From Neorhizobium vignae (GTDB taxonomy: Bacteria; Pseudomonadota; Alphaproteobacteria; Rhizobiales; Rhizobiaceae), in assembly GCF_000732195.1 (NCBI RefSeq), contig NZ_JNNU01000003.1, positions 372,001-436,000 on the forward strand: DNA of 64,000 nucleotides. Direction: 5' to 3'. The stretch's first letter is position 1. The number at the start of each line of letters is the position of its first letter. Below the pieces are notes generated by a model. That model did not search any database, was not told the DNA's origin, and worked only from the letters and a program-made list of their open reading frames with translations. Both the position numbers and the translations under genes were made by a program. Shown one piece after another: positions 40,758 through 48,314 of the stretch.

Positions 40758-41646
40758 GGCGCGGGTCCAATAGATCACGAAGCGTGTCTCCGGCGATGTT
40801 GAAGGCAAGGCTGGTCAACAGAATTGCAAGGCCTGGCATCACCGCGACCCACCAATAATCGAGCATGAATTTTCGCCCGCTGGAAATCATCGCGCCCCAT
40901 TCCGGCAGCGGCGGCTGCGCGCCGAGGCCGAGGAAGCCGAGGGAAGCTGCCGTCAGGATGATGCCTGCCATGTTGAGGGTCAGCCGCACGATCACAGACG
41001 GAATACACATCGGCGCAATATAGAGAAACAGGATGCGCAAGGGTGAGGCGCCATAAAGCCGGGCCGCCGCGACGTAATCCGCATTGCGCACGACGAGCGC
41101 TTCCGCGCGTGCGAGCCGGGCGATCGGCGGCCAGGCCGTCAGCGAAATGGCAACGATCGCGGTTCCCAAACCTGCCCCGAGAGCGGCGGCGAAGGCAAGC
41201 GCCAGGATCAACGACGGAAACGACAGGACTATATCGGTGGCACGCATCAGTATGGCATCGGTGCGTCCGCCGAAAAAGCCTGCGACAACCCCGATCACCA
41301 GGCCGATCGGCCCGACAATCACTGAGACGGACAGGACCGTTTGGATCGTGATGCGCGTGCCGTGGACGAGGCGGCTGAAGATATCGCGCCCGAATTCGTC
41401 CGTGCCGGCAAGATGTGCGAAGCTCGGAGGCTGAAGCGCGTCACTCAATGTCTGGGCCGCGGGGTCGTAAGGCGCGATCAGCGGGGCAAAGATCGCGACC
41501 ACAACCAGGATGGCGAGGATGATGAAACCCATCATGCCAAGAGGTTCGTCGGCGAGCTTGTGCAGAATGCGGGAGGTCGAATTCCATATCCTGGTACCGA
41601 TTGCCGGCGGCCGGATGATGGCGTCGTCCTGGGCGATATTGCTCAT
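40744..41646 (-). CDS. ABC importer permease (DppC type), importer 2
   Basis: This is a 300-residue permease with six spans. The family loop GTDEFGRDIFSRLVHGTRITI and the EAA loop AARLYGASPLRILFLYIAPMCIPSVIVR are clear. It ends LLDPRHARS. It overlaps the DppB-type gene upstream in ATGA and the ATPase gene downstream, so all subunits are translated together. Confidence 0.92.
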   Translation of the reverse strand: MSNIAQDDAIIRPPAIGTRIWNSTSRILHKLADEPLGMMGFIILAILVVVAIFAPLIAPYDPAAQTLSDALQPPSFAHLAGTDEFGRDIFSRLVHGTRITIQTVLSVSVIVGPIGLVIGVVAGFFGGRTDAILMRATDIVLSFPSLILALAFAAALGAGLGTAIVAISLTAWPPIARLARAEALVVRNADYVAAARLYGASPLRILFLYIAPMCIPSVIVRLTLNMAGIILTAASLGFLGLGAQPPLPEWGAMISSGRKFMLDYWWVAVMPGLAILLTSLAFNIAGDTLRDLLDPRHARS

Positions 41647-42671
41647 CGTGCGGCCTCCCGAGTGCGCGGATCAAGAAGCGCGTAGGCAATGTCTGCAACG
41701 AAGTTCAGCAGCATGAAGACGAATCCAACAATGATGGTCGCCGCGAGGATCGCGTTCATGTCGCCGATCATCAGGGCATTGGTCATGTACTGACCGATGC
41801 CCGGCCATGAAAATACGATCTCCGTCACCACGGCGCCTTCGAGCAGGTTGCCGTAGGAGATCGCGAGCACCGTGATCAGCTGAACGGCGATGTTGGGCAG
41901 GACGTGGCTGATGACGGTGCGCACCGGACCGACGCCCTTGGCGCGCGCGGCGATGACATAGTCCTGGTTGAGCTGCTCCAGCGTGAACGCGCGGGTCATG
42001 CGCGTAATATAGGCCATGGCCATATAGGCAAGGATGCAGGCCGGCAGGATGATGTGCGACAGGGCGTTCCAGAATATGTCCGTCTCGCCTTCGAGCAGGG
42101 TGTCCACGAGCATCAGCCCCGTGGTCGGCTCGATCAGGCCTTCGTAGAAGACATCGACGCGACCCGGCCCGCCGACCAGATTGAGGCCGGCATAAAAGAT
42201 GACCAACCCCACGATACCGAACCAGAAGACCGGGATCGAATGTCCGACCAGCGCGAAGACTCGGGCGAACTTGTCGATCGCGCTGTCCCTGAAAAGACCG
42301 GCCGCCAAGCCGAGAGGAACGCCGACCAGAGTGGAAATCAACACCGCGAGCGTCGCAAGTTCCAGTGTAGCCGGGAATGCCTGGGACAGGTCCTTGGTGA
42401 CCGCGTTGCCGGTCAGGATGGCCGTGCCCATGTCGCCGTGCAGCAGTCCCCAGACATAGACGAAGAATTGCTGGTAGAGCGGCAAGTCGAGGCCAAGCCT
42501 GACGCGCATGGCCTCGTAGGCTTTCGGATCGGCGAGTTCACCGACAATGGCCCCGACCGGATCGGTCGGCATGACGCGGCCGATCACGAAGGTGACGCAC
42601 AACAGGATGAACAGGCTGACGATCAGATGGAGAAGTCGTCGTCCCAGCTCGCCTAACGAAAGTTCCTTCAT
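41643..42671 (-). CDS. ABC importer permease (DppB type), importer 2
   Basis: This is a 342-residue permease. Its opening (LLHLIVSLFILLCVTFVIGRVMPTDPV), the periplasmic loop with RLGLDLPLYQQFFVYVWGLLHGDMG, and the EAA loop ARAKGVGPVRTVISHVLPNIAVQL are typical. A periplasmic insert near 180-225 (GPGRVDVFYEGLIEPTTGLM) is longer than in the first importer and may reflect a different, larger ligand. It starts 26 bp after the binding-protein stop. Confidence 0.92.
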   Translation of the reverse strand: MKELSLGELGRRLLHLIVSLFILLCVTFVIGRVMPTDPVGAIVGELADPKAYEAMRVRLGLDLPLYQQFFVYVWGLLHGDMGTAILTGNAVTKDLSQAFPATLELATLAVLISTLVGVPLGLAAGLFRDSAIDKFARVFALVGHSIPVFWFGIVGLVIFYAGLNLVGGPGRVDVFYEGLIEPTTGLMLVDTLLEGETDIFWNALSHIILPACILAYMAMAYITRMTRAFTLEQLNQDYVIAARAKGVGPVRTVISHVLPNIAVQLITVLAISYGNLLEGAVVTEIVFSWPGIGQYMTNALMIGDMNAILAATIIVGFVFMLLNFVADIAYALLDPRTREAAR

Positions 42672-42697
42672 GATCGGCTGCCTGACCTGACGTTAAG

Positions 42698-44290
42698 TTA
42701 CTTATCGGTCTTCGTGACACCTTCCAGACGTGTCGTCTGGCTCGGATGCCCGACATAGCCCTGCACACGGCTCGTCAGGACGATCGGTTCGTAGCGTTCG
42801 AAAAGCGGCAGAACAGCAGGCTTCTGGGCAACGAACATTTCCTGCATCTGAACGTAAAGCGCTCCGCGCTTCTTCGCGTCCGGCTCCAGCGCAGCCTTGG
42901 CCGTGATCGCTGTCAACTCGGGAATGTCCCAGCTGGAACGCCATACGAAGTTGCCGGCATTGTTGGCCTTCAGCGAATTGTCGGGATTGCTCGAGAATTG
43001 CTCCATCGCGCCCAGGACATTCGGCATATAGGCCCCGGTTTGCGGGATCAGGAGATCGAAATCACGCGCTCGGTGCGCGGCGATGATATCCGCACCATTG
43101 CCCTGCATGATATTGATCTTCACACCGATCTGGCCGAGCGACGCCTGGATCGCGGTCGCAAGATCGATGCGCGGCGTCTGGGCAATCGTCTTGAGGTTCA
43201 GCGTAAAGCCGTCCTTGTACCCGGCTTCTGCAAGCAAGGCCTTTGCCTTTGCCACGTCCAGCTTCCAATCCGGGCTCGGAATGGCATATTCGAAATTTTC
43301 CGGAACGGGAACCGTGCGTGCCCGGCCGTATGGCCCCATGATCGCCTTTTCCATGCCCTTGTAGTCGATGCCGTAGGCAATCGCTTCGCGGACCTTCGGA
43401 TTGGAGAGCGGTTCCTTGCCGGCATTCATCGACAGGACATAGAACCCCCCTGTCGGGACGCGCTGGATTTCATAACCCTGCTTGCCGCTAAATGTTGCAA
43501 GGTCGGTCGCGGTCAGTGCGCTCGCGATGTCGATATCGCCACGCTCGAGCATCAGCCGCTCGACCTGGCTTTCAGGCACATGCCGAACGACGACGCGGCG
43601 CATCTTCGGCTGTCCGGCGACATAATTCTTGTTCGCGTCGAGGATGACGATCTCGTTCGGCGTCCACTTGTTCAGCGTGAAAGGGCCTGAGCCCGCCGAA
43701 TTGGTGCGTAGCCATGCATTGCCCCAATCGTCGTTGACGACATGGCTCTTCAGTTCCTTGCTGTCGACAACGCTCGCGATGACCATCGCCAGACGATAGA
43801 GCAGGAGTTCCGACGTGACCTCGCCGGAAAGGTCTATGCGCACGGTCTTCTCGTCCGGCGCCGTGACCAGCTTTTCAACGTTGCCGCCGTTGTAGCCGAC
43901 ACGCTTGAGATTGGCGGCCGCGGCCTGGTCGAGTTTCAGGAGGCGGGTGATCGAGTATACCACGTCCGCGGAGGTGACCGGGTTGCCCGAAGCGAATTCC
44001 GCCTTGCGCAGATGGAATGTGATCCCCTTGTCATCGATCTCCCACTTTTCGGCAAGTTGCGGGGAAATCTTTCCAGAACCGTCGGTCGAAACCAGGCGAT
44101 CGTAGAGGTTTGCCATGATCTCGTTGGCCTTGGCTTCCGTCGCCTGATGAGGATCCAGCGAAAGAACCTGGGCAAGCGAGGTCGCAATGACGAGCTGGTT
44201 GGCCGGCGTCTCGGCAAAAGCTGCCGGCGTGCCGAAAGACATGACGGCAAAAGCCGCGCCGACAAGCAATCGGGCGCAAAGGTATTTCAT
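42698..44290 (-). CDS. Periplasmic solute-binding protein, family 5, importer 2
   Basis: This is a 530-residue binding protein from the ATG at 44290, preceded by GGGAGGAG; the longer frame to 44377 lacks that and would bury the signal. The Sec signal is MKYLCARLLVGAAFAVMSF...AAFA. The SBP_bac_5 body includes AEKWEIDDKGITFHLRKAEFASGNPVTSADVVYSITR and NPKVREAIAYGIDYKGMEKAI. It is the first gene of importer 2 and is divergent from the mannonate dehydratase gene. Family-5 importers also carry uronate-containing oligosaccharides, which fits that neighbour better than peptides. This is inference. Confidence 0.92.
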   Translation of the reverse strand: MKYLCARLLVGAAFAVMSFGTPAAFAETPANQLVIATSLAQVLSLDPHQATEAKANEIMANLYDRLVSTDGSGKISPQLAEKWEIDDKGITFHLRKAEFASGNPVTSADVVYSITRLLKLDQAAAANLKRVGYNGGNVEKLVTAPDEKTVRIDLSGEVTSELLLYRLAMVIASVVDSKELKSHVVNDDWGNAWLRTNSAGSGPFTLNKWTPNEIVILDANKNYVAGQPKMRRVVVRHVPESQVERLMLERGDIDIASALTATDLATFSGKQGYEIQRVPTGGFYVLSMNAGKEPLSNPKVREAIAYGIDYKGMEKAIMGPYGRARTVPVPENFEYAIPSPDWKLDVAKAKALLAEAGYKDGFTLNLKTIAQTPRIDLATAIQASLGQIGVKINIMQGNGADIIAAHRARDFDLLIPQTGAYMPNVLGAMEQFSSNPDNSLKANNAGNFVWRSSWDIPELTAITAKAALEPDAKKRGALYVQMQEMFVAQKPAVLPLFERYEPIVLTSRVQGYVGHPSQTTRLEGVTKTDK

Positions 44291-44339
44291 TGTAACTCCT
44301 CCCAGAGTGGACCTAAGACATAACGGGGTTGTCCAGATG

Positions 44340-44348
44340 TTGTATGAT
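44340..44348. promoter_or_regulatory. TTGTATGAT half-site, possible GntR-type operator
   Basis: TTGTATGAT lies 50 bp upstream of the importer-2 binding-protein start. It resembles the left half of the repeat at 44594-44609 on the other side of this divergent region (44291-44627), where GTATGATATGATAC is found. FadR-type GntR regulators of uronate genes bind repeats of this appearance. No regulator gene is present here, so this call is weak. Confidence 0.35.
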
Positions 44349-44444
44349 GACTTAGCCAACTTTTTCAGGGATGGCAAGCTTGCCGCACGAGCCTTCCGCG
44401 AGCCTTCATTTTACAGAGCTTGGGGAGTGAACGATAAATCTCTA

Positions 44445-44462
44445 TGATAATACGCATTATCA
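44445..44462. promoter_or_regulatory. Palindrome TGATAAT-ACGC-ATTATCA in divergent region
   Basis: It has perfect 7-bp arms around a 4-nt spacer, in the middle of the 337-bp region between the leftward importer 2 operon and the rightward mannonate dehydratase gene. A transcription-factor site is likely from symmetry and place; no binder can be named. Confidence 0.5.
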
Positions 44463-44593
44463 GCCGATTTCATGCTGATTTCTCAGGAGGAAGAGGCAAT
44501 GGAAAGCCAGTTGTTCAGGTCTGGTTTCGCCCACCAGATCTCCACGTTTGCCGCACGAAGATACTCGACAGCCGCTAAGAAATCATATTAGGT

Positions 44594-44609
44594 CGTATGA
44601 TATGATACG
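44594..44609. promoter_or_regulatory. Inverted repeat CGTAT-GATATG-ATACG before mannonate dehydratase gene
   Basis: Five-bp arms around a 6-nt spacer end 18 bp before the ATG at 44628 and just before its AGGGAGGA ribosome site. The wider segment also contains ATCATAT (44582-44588) inverted to ATATGAT (44600-44606). An operator here could block transcription start. It is similar to the TTGTATGAT at 44340. Confidence 0.5.
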
Positions 44610-44627
44610 CTTAGGGAGGATGTTGAA

Positions 44628-45599
44628 ATGTATGTGGGCACCCAAGTTGGCGCGAGAGACGATGACGACTACCGCGTTTTCGCTCAGTTGGGATTGAAAC
44701 ACATCTGTGCAGATCCGCCCGGCGCGCCGTCGAGCTGGAAACTGGAAGATCTCGAACGTCATCGCGACAAGATTGAAAGCTTCGGGCTCATCCTCGACAT
44801 GATCCAGCTTCCGCTTCCGTCGCAGCCCATCGAGAAGGCCTCCTATCCGGATATCCTCCTCAAGGGTCCCGATCGCGACCGGCAGATCGACGCGGTGTGC
44901 AGGCTGATCGAGGAAACGGCCAAGGCCGGGATACCGTCGGTGAAATACAATCTCAACCTGATCGGCATCCCACGTACGGAGATGGAACCCGGGCGGGGCG
45001 GGTCGCTCAACGAGGCCTTTAGATGGGACAAGGCCGACCAGCAGGCTCAGCCAGGCCTGGCGGGCGTGCTGTCCGAGGACGAAAACTGGGAGCGGATCGA
45101 CTATTTTCTGGAACGCGTGGTGCCCGTTGCGGAAAGCAACAAGGTGCGGCTTGCCTGCCATCCCCATGATCCTTACACCCCGCCCGGCTACAAGGGCGTT
45201 ACTCGCGTGCTCGGCACCGTCGAGGGTCTGAAGAGGTTCGTGCTGATGCGCGAGAGCCCCTATCACGGTCTCAATTTTTGCCAGGGCTCGATCGGTGAAA
45301 TGCTGGACAATCCCGGGCAGGAAATCGACGATATCATTCGCTGGTTCGGGACGCGCGGCAAGATCTTTAATGTCCACTTCCGCAATATCGCGGGCGGAAA
45401 GCTCTCCTTCATGGAGACCTTCCCGGACGAGGGCGACATGGACATGGTACGCTCTCTCAAAATTTATAAGGAGGTCGGCTATCGCTACATGATCATGCCG
45501 GACCACGTTCCCACGATAAGCGGCCGCGACCCTACAGGCGTAGCCTTTGCGTTTTGCTACGGCTATATAACGGCCTTGCTCGAAGCAATGAAAGACTGA
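44628..45599 (+). CDS. uxuA: Mannonate dehydratase (UxuA family)
   Basis: This is a 323-residue TIM-barrel enzyme. Family landmarks include VKYNLNLIG, RLACHPHDPYTPPGYKGV (metal His), LNFCQGSIGEM (the Cys-containing metal strand), KIFNVHFRNI and YRYMIMPDHVPTISG. UxuA removes water from D-mannonate to give 2-keto-3-deoxygluconate in glucuronate breakdown. It is shorter than the E. coli enzyme (about 394) but matches the shorter rhizobial-type members. AGGGAGGA lies 8 nt before the ATG. It stands alone, divergent from importer 2, and no other uronate gene is in the window. Confidence 0.85.
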   Translation: MYVGTQVGARDDDDYRVFAQLGLKHICADPPGAPSSWKLEDLERHRDKIESFGLILDMIQLPLPSQPIEKASYPDILLKGPDRDRQIDAVCRLIEETAKAGIPSVKYNLNLIGIPRTEMEPGRGGSLNEAFRWDKADQQAQPGLAGVLSEDENWERIDYFLERVVPVAESNKVRLACHPHDPYTPPGYKGVTRVLGTVEGLKRFVLMRESPYHGLNFCQGSIGEMLDNPGQEIDDIIRWFGTRGKIFNVHFRNIAGGKLSFMETFPDEGDMDMVRSLKIYKEVGYRYMIMPDHVPTISGRDPTGVAFAFCYGYITALLEAMKD

Positions 45600-45707
45600 C
45601 TTTGACGGTCGCTCATATGCCACGTCGTTGATCGAAGCTGCCGGCTCGGCAGCTCCCTTCCCGAAGCGATGCAGGAGGGCTCCGTCCTTGATCTTGCTGC
45701 CACGTCG

Positions 45708-47279
45708 TCATGGCCCCGTCGCGGGAGCGATCTGCATCTGGACGGGCACGAGCTTGTCCGGTTGGCCGGAAAGCGGCTCCTGACCGGTCAGGCGTTCGTC
45801 GGCTGAAGCGGGAGGCGGCGCGGGGGGCGTCGTCGACGCGGTGATTTCCGTTCCGATACCGGATACTCCGGCGGGAAGCCTGTCGCTTTTCGCGGGCGAT
45901 GACAGTTGCTGATTGACCGACACCTGGTCCGTACCGATCGGCTGGGGCGTGACGCGACCGTCGGATGAAGCAACGCGCCAGACGGTATTGCCGGCGTCAT
46001 CGGCAACAAGCAGCGCTCCCGTCCCATCGATCCCGACGCCGACCGGCCGTCCTTTCGCATGGTCGCCCAGGATAAAGCCCGTGACGACATCCTGCGCCTT
46101 GCCAGATGGCTTGCCATTCTGGAACGGGACGAAGATGACCTTGTAGCCATTGAAGCTGTCCCGATTCCAGCTGCCGTGCTCGCCAATGAAGGCGCCGTTT
46201 GCATATGCGGCTGGCAGGGCGGAATTCATCGAGAAAGTCAGTCCGAGCGCGGCGACATGGCTGGACAGGGCGTAGTCCGGCTGGACTGCCTTTTTGACCA
46301 TGTCGGGACGGGGCGGATGAACGCGAGCGTCGACGTGGTTGCCGTAGTAGCTCCACGGCCAGCCGTAGAAGGCACCGTCCTCCACCGAAGTCATGTAATC
46401 AGGAACGAGGTCCGGGCCGAGCTCGTCGCGCTCGTTGACGACGGTCCAGAGCGCACCCGTTTCGGGATTGAAGGTGAGGCCGTTCGGGTTGCGCAGGCCC
46501 GAAGCGAAAACGCGGGCGGCGCCGGTCTGCCGATCGACCTGCCAGATCGCAGCACGGCCTTTTTCTGCTTCGAGCCCGTTCTCGACGATGTTGGAGTTCG
46601 ATCCGACCGAAACATAGAGCGTCCGGCCGTCAGGACTGAGGGCAAGATCTTTTGTCCAATGATGATTGATCGGACCGCCGGGCAGTGGTGTCAGCGTTTT
46701 CGGCGGCCCGGTGATTTCGTTCTGGCCGAGTCCGTAGGGGTAGGCAAGGATGGCGCTCGTCGTGGCGACATAAAGCGTGTTGTCGATCCAGGCGAGGCCG
46801 AAGGGAGAATCGAGCTTCTTCAGGAGGTCGTGGCGTTCATCGACCGTGCCGTCGCGATTGGTGTCACGCAGCAGGGTGACGATATTGCTTTCTTTCTGTT
46901 CACCGCCACCGCCGTGGGCGATCGACATGATCCAGTCGCGGATGAAATCCTTCGGCCGCGACGTCGGCTCGCCAGCCGGACCGCGGGACTGGACGACGAG
47001 TACATCGCCATTCGGCAGAGTATGGACGTTGCGGGGATTGGCAAGGTCCTTGGCATAGGCAGAAACCTTCAGGCCATCGGGAACGGCAGGCGTCTCGCCG
47101 TCCTTCCAGCCGATCACTTCCGCGACCTTCAGATCAGGTATCAGGGAAGGAGAAGGGTCAGGCAGGACCGGGTTCGGGCCGATCTGCTGGGACAGATCGA
47201 ATTTGGCTTCCTGCGCCGACGCGCCGAGCCCGAGGGAAATCGACAGAACCGAAGTGCCGAGAATAAGGAACCTCATCAT
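45708..47279 (-). CDS. PQQ-dependent sugar dehydrogenase-like protein (GSDH/sorbosone dehydrogenase family)
   Basis: This is a 523-residue periplasmic protein. A signal peptide is at the start (MRFLILGTSVLSISLGLGASAQ). A six-bladed beta-propeller of the soluble glucose/sorbosone dehydrogenase type follows, with LANPRNVHTLPNGDVLVVQSR, HHWTKDLALSPDGRTLYVSVGSNSN, GLRNPNGLTFNPETGALWTVVNERDELG and FIGEHGSWNRDSFNGYKV. There is no CxxCH haem motif. The Pro-rich C-terminal tail is probably disordered. The start sits on the tandem ATGs that overlap the DUF2231 stop; the second or third gives good GGAGG spacing. The sugar substrate is unknown. Confidence 0.85.
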   Translation of the reverse strand: MMRFLILGTSVLSISLGLGASAQEAKFDLSQQIGPNPVLPDPSPSLIPDLKVAEVIGWKDGETPAVPDGLKVSAYAKDLANPRNVHTLPNGDVLVVQSRGPAGEPTSRPKDFIRDWIMSIAHGGGGEQKESNIVTLLRDTNRDGTVDERHDLLKKLDSPFGLAWIDNTLYVATTSAILAYPYGLGQNEITGPPKTLTPLPGGPINHHWTKDLALSPDGRTLYVSVGSNSNIVENGLEAEKGRAAIWQVDRQTGAARVFASGLRNPNGLTFNPETGALWTVVNERDELGPDLVPDYMTSVEDGAFYGWPWSYYGNHVDARVHPPRPDMVKKAVQPDYALSSHVAALGLTFSMNSALPAAYANGAFIGEHGSWNRDSFNGYKVIFVPFQNGKPSGKAQDVVTGFILGDHAKGRPVGVGIDGTGALLVADDAGNTVWRVASSDGRVTPQPIGTDQVSVNQQLSSPAKSDRLPAGVSGIGTEITASTTPPAPPPASADERLTGQEPLSGQPDKLVPVQMQIAPATGP

Positions 47280-47716
47280 CATATCCTCCAGGCCAATCTG
47301 GCATATTTGCGGGCGGAAACAGCCGCTGCCGCCAGGCAAAGCACAAAGGTCAAGGCAGAGAGCGTCAGTCCATAAGGGACCACGGCGGTCCATCCGTCAC
47401 CGGCATGGACGAGGCTGTTCAGGACGGCAAGGGCGAGGATGACCAGGTAGAGAAACGCGGCTGGGAAAGCCGGCCGGAGTGGACGGGTGCGGGGCCGCAC
47501 GAGGTCTATGAGACCAGCCAGGATCGCAACCACGCCGAACATCAGGCCAGCTAACAACAGCCATGCGGAGAAGTTCTGCCACATGAGGTTGTTTGTCTGC
47601 CAGAAGGCGATATCGGTCGCGAGCGCAAGTGTGAAGCAGACGAAAGGGAACGGGACGAAAAGCGACTGTATCGGATAGGCGGCCGCGTCTCGATTATTGG
47701 AGGAAAGTACAGCCAT
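47279..47716 (-). CDS. DUF2231-family membrane protein
   Basis: This is a 145-residue inner-membrane protein with four hydrophobic segments (about 18-38, 48-70, 82-102 and 112-132). It matches the DUF2231 pattern: a Pro/Phe-rich first helix (AAYPIQSLFVPFPFVCFTLALATDIAF) and a loop WQNFSAWLLLAGLMFGVVAILAGLIDL. The start at 47716 has GGGAG 6 nt upstream. Its stop overlaps the PQQ dehydrogenase start. DUF2231 proteins often pair with periplasmic dehydrogenases or cytochromes and may accept electrons or anchor the enzyme; here that is only inference. Confidence 0.82.
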   Translation of the reverse strand: MAVLSSNNRDAAAYPIQSLFVPFPFVCFTLALATDIAFWQTNNLMWQNFSAWLLLAGLMFGVVAILAGLIDLVRPRTRPLRPAFPAAFLYLVILALAVLNSLVHAGDGWTAVVPYGLTLSALTFVLCLAAAAVSARKYARLAWRI

Positions 47717-48049
47717 GGCATGCTCCCAGAGGCAAGAGCGCGAAACATGCCATCCAACCCGCAGAAGCAGGGGATGGTTCCGTTCCAGTGTTGCGCCCAT
47801 GAATCGGAAGTATTTTTCGTCTGCAGAGTCCCGTCACCCGGTGTGGCAAGGCAGGATCAATGGCTTGCGTCGGCAAGCGGCAACCTCCGCCGGCGGAGCC
47901 GCCCTCAATTGAATGGAACTTTCAGGATTTGACTTGGTTCGGGGGACTTAGCGCGATGTTCCAGCCAAAGCCGGCACTCGGCATGTCGCGCCGTCATACC
48001 CAAGGAAACAAGCCAGTCCATCAGCGAGAAAACTGGAATGGAGGTTCAG
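47717..48049. other. Interval without a supported gene
   Basis: This is the divergent region between the DUF2231 gene and the lipoprotein gene. Several short open frames cross it but none has both a ribosome site and a sensible protein. It should hold both promoters. I see no clear palindrome or terminator. Confidence 0.5.
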
Positions 48050-48301
48050 ATGAAAAAGTTTATTGTCATTGGATGTGTCGGGTTGTGCCTCACAGCTTGC
48101 ACGTCGACTGAACGAGGGGCGGGAATCGGCGCCGCCACCGGTGCCGTCGTCGGCGGTGTGGCAACGGGCAACGTTCGCGGGGCCGCGGTTGGTGCGGCCG
48201 TGGGTGGCGTGACCGGCGCTTTGATCGGGAATGTCGCGGGGCAGCCCGGCCGCTGTTACTACCGTGACCGCGATGGGAACCGCTACGTCGATCGATGCTG
48301 A
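48050..48301 (+). CDS. Glycine-zipper lipoprotein
   Basis: This is an 83-residue small envelope protein. Its lipobox is LTAC with Cys at about 17, so it is an outer- or inner-membrane lipoprotein. The middle is a glycine-zipper segment (GAGIGAATGAVVGGVATGNVR and a second similar run, to about 65), and the tail GRCYYRDRDGNRYVDRC has two Cys. GGAGG precedes the ATG by 5 nt. Such proteins are often induced by envelope stress. It converges on the FhuB gene 13 bp away. Confidence 0.85.
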   Translation: MKKFIVIGCVGLCLTACTSTERGAGIGAATGAVVGGVATGNVRGAAVGAAVGGVTGALIGNVAGQPGRCYYRDRDGNRYVDRC

Positions 48302-48314
48302 GGTCTCTCGGCCA

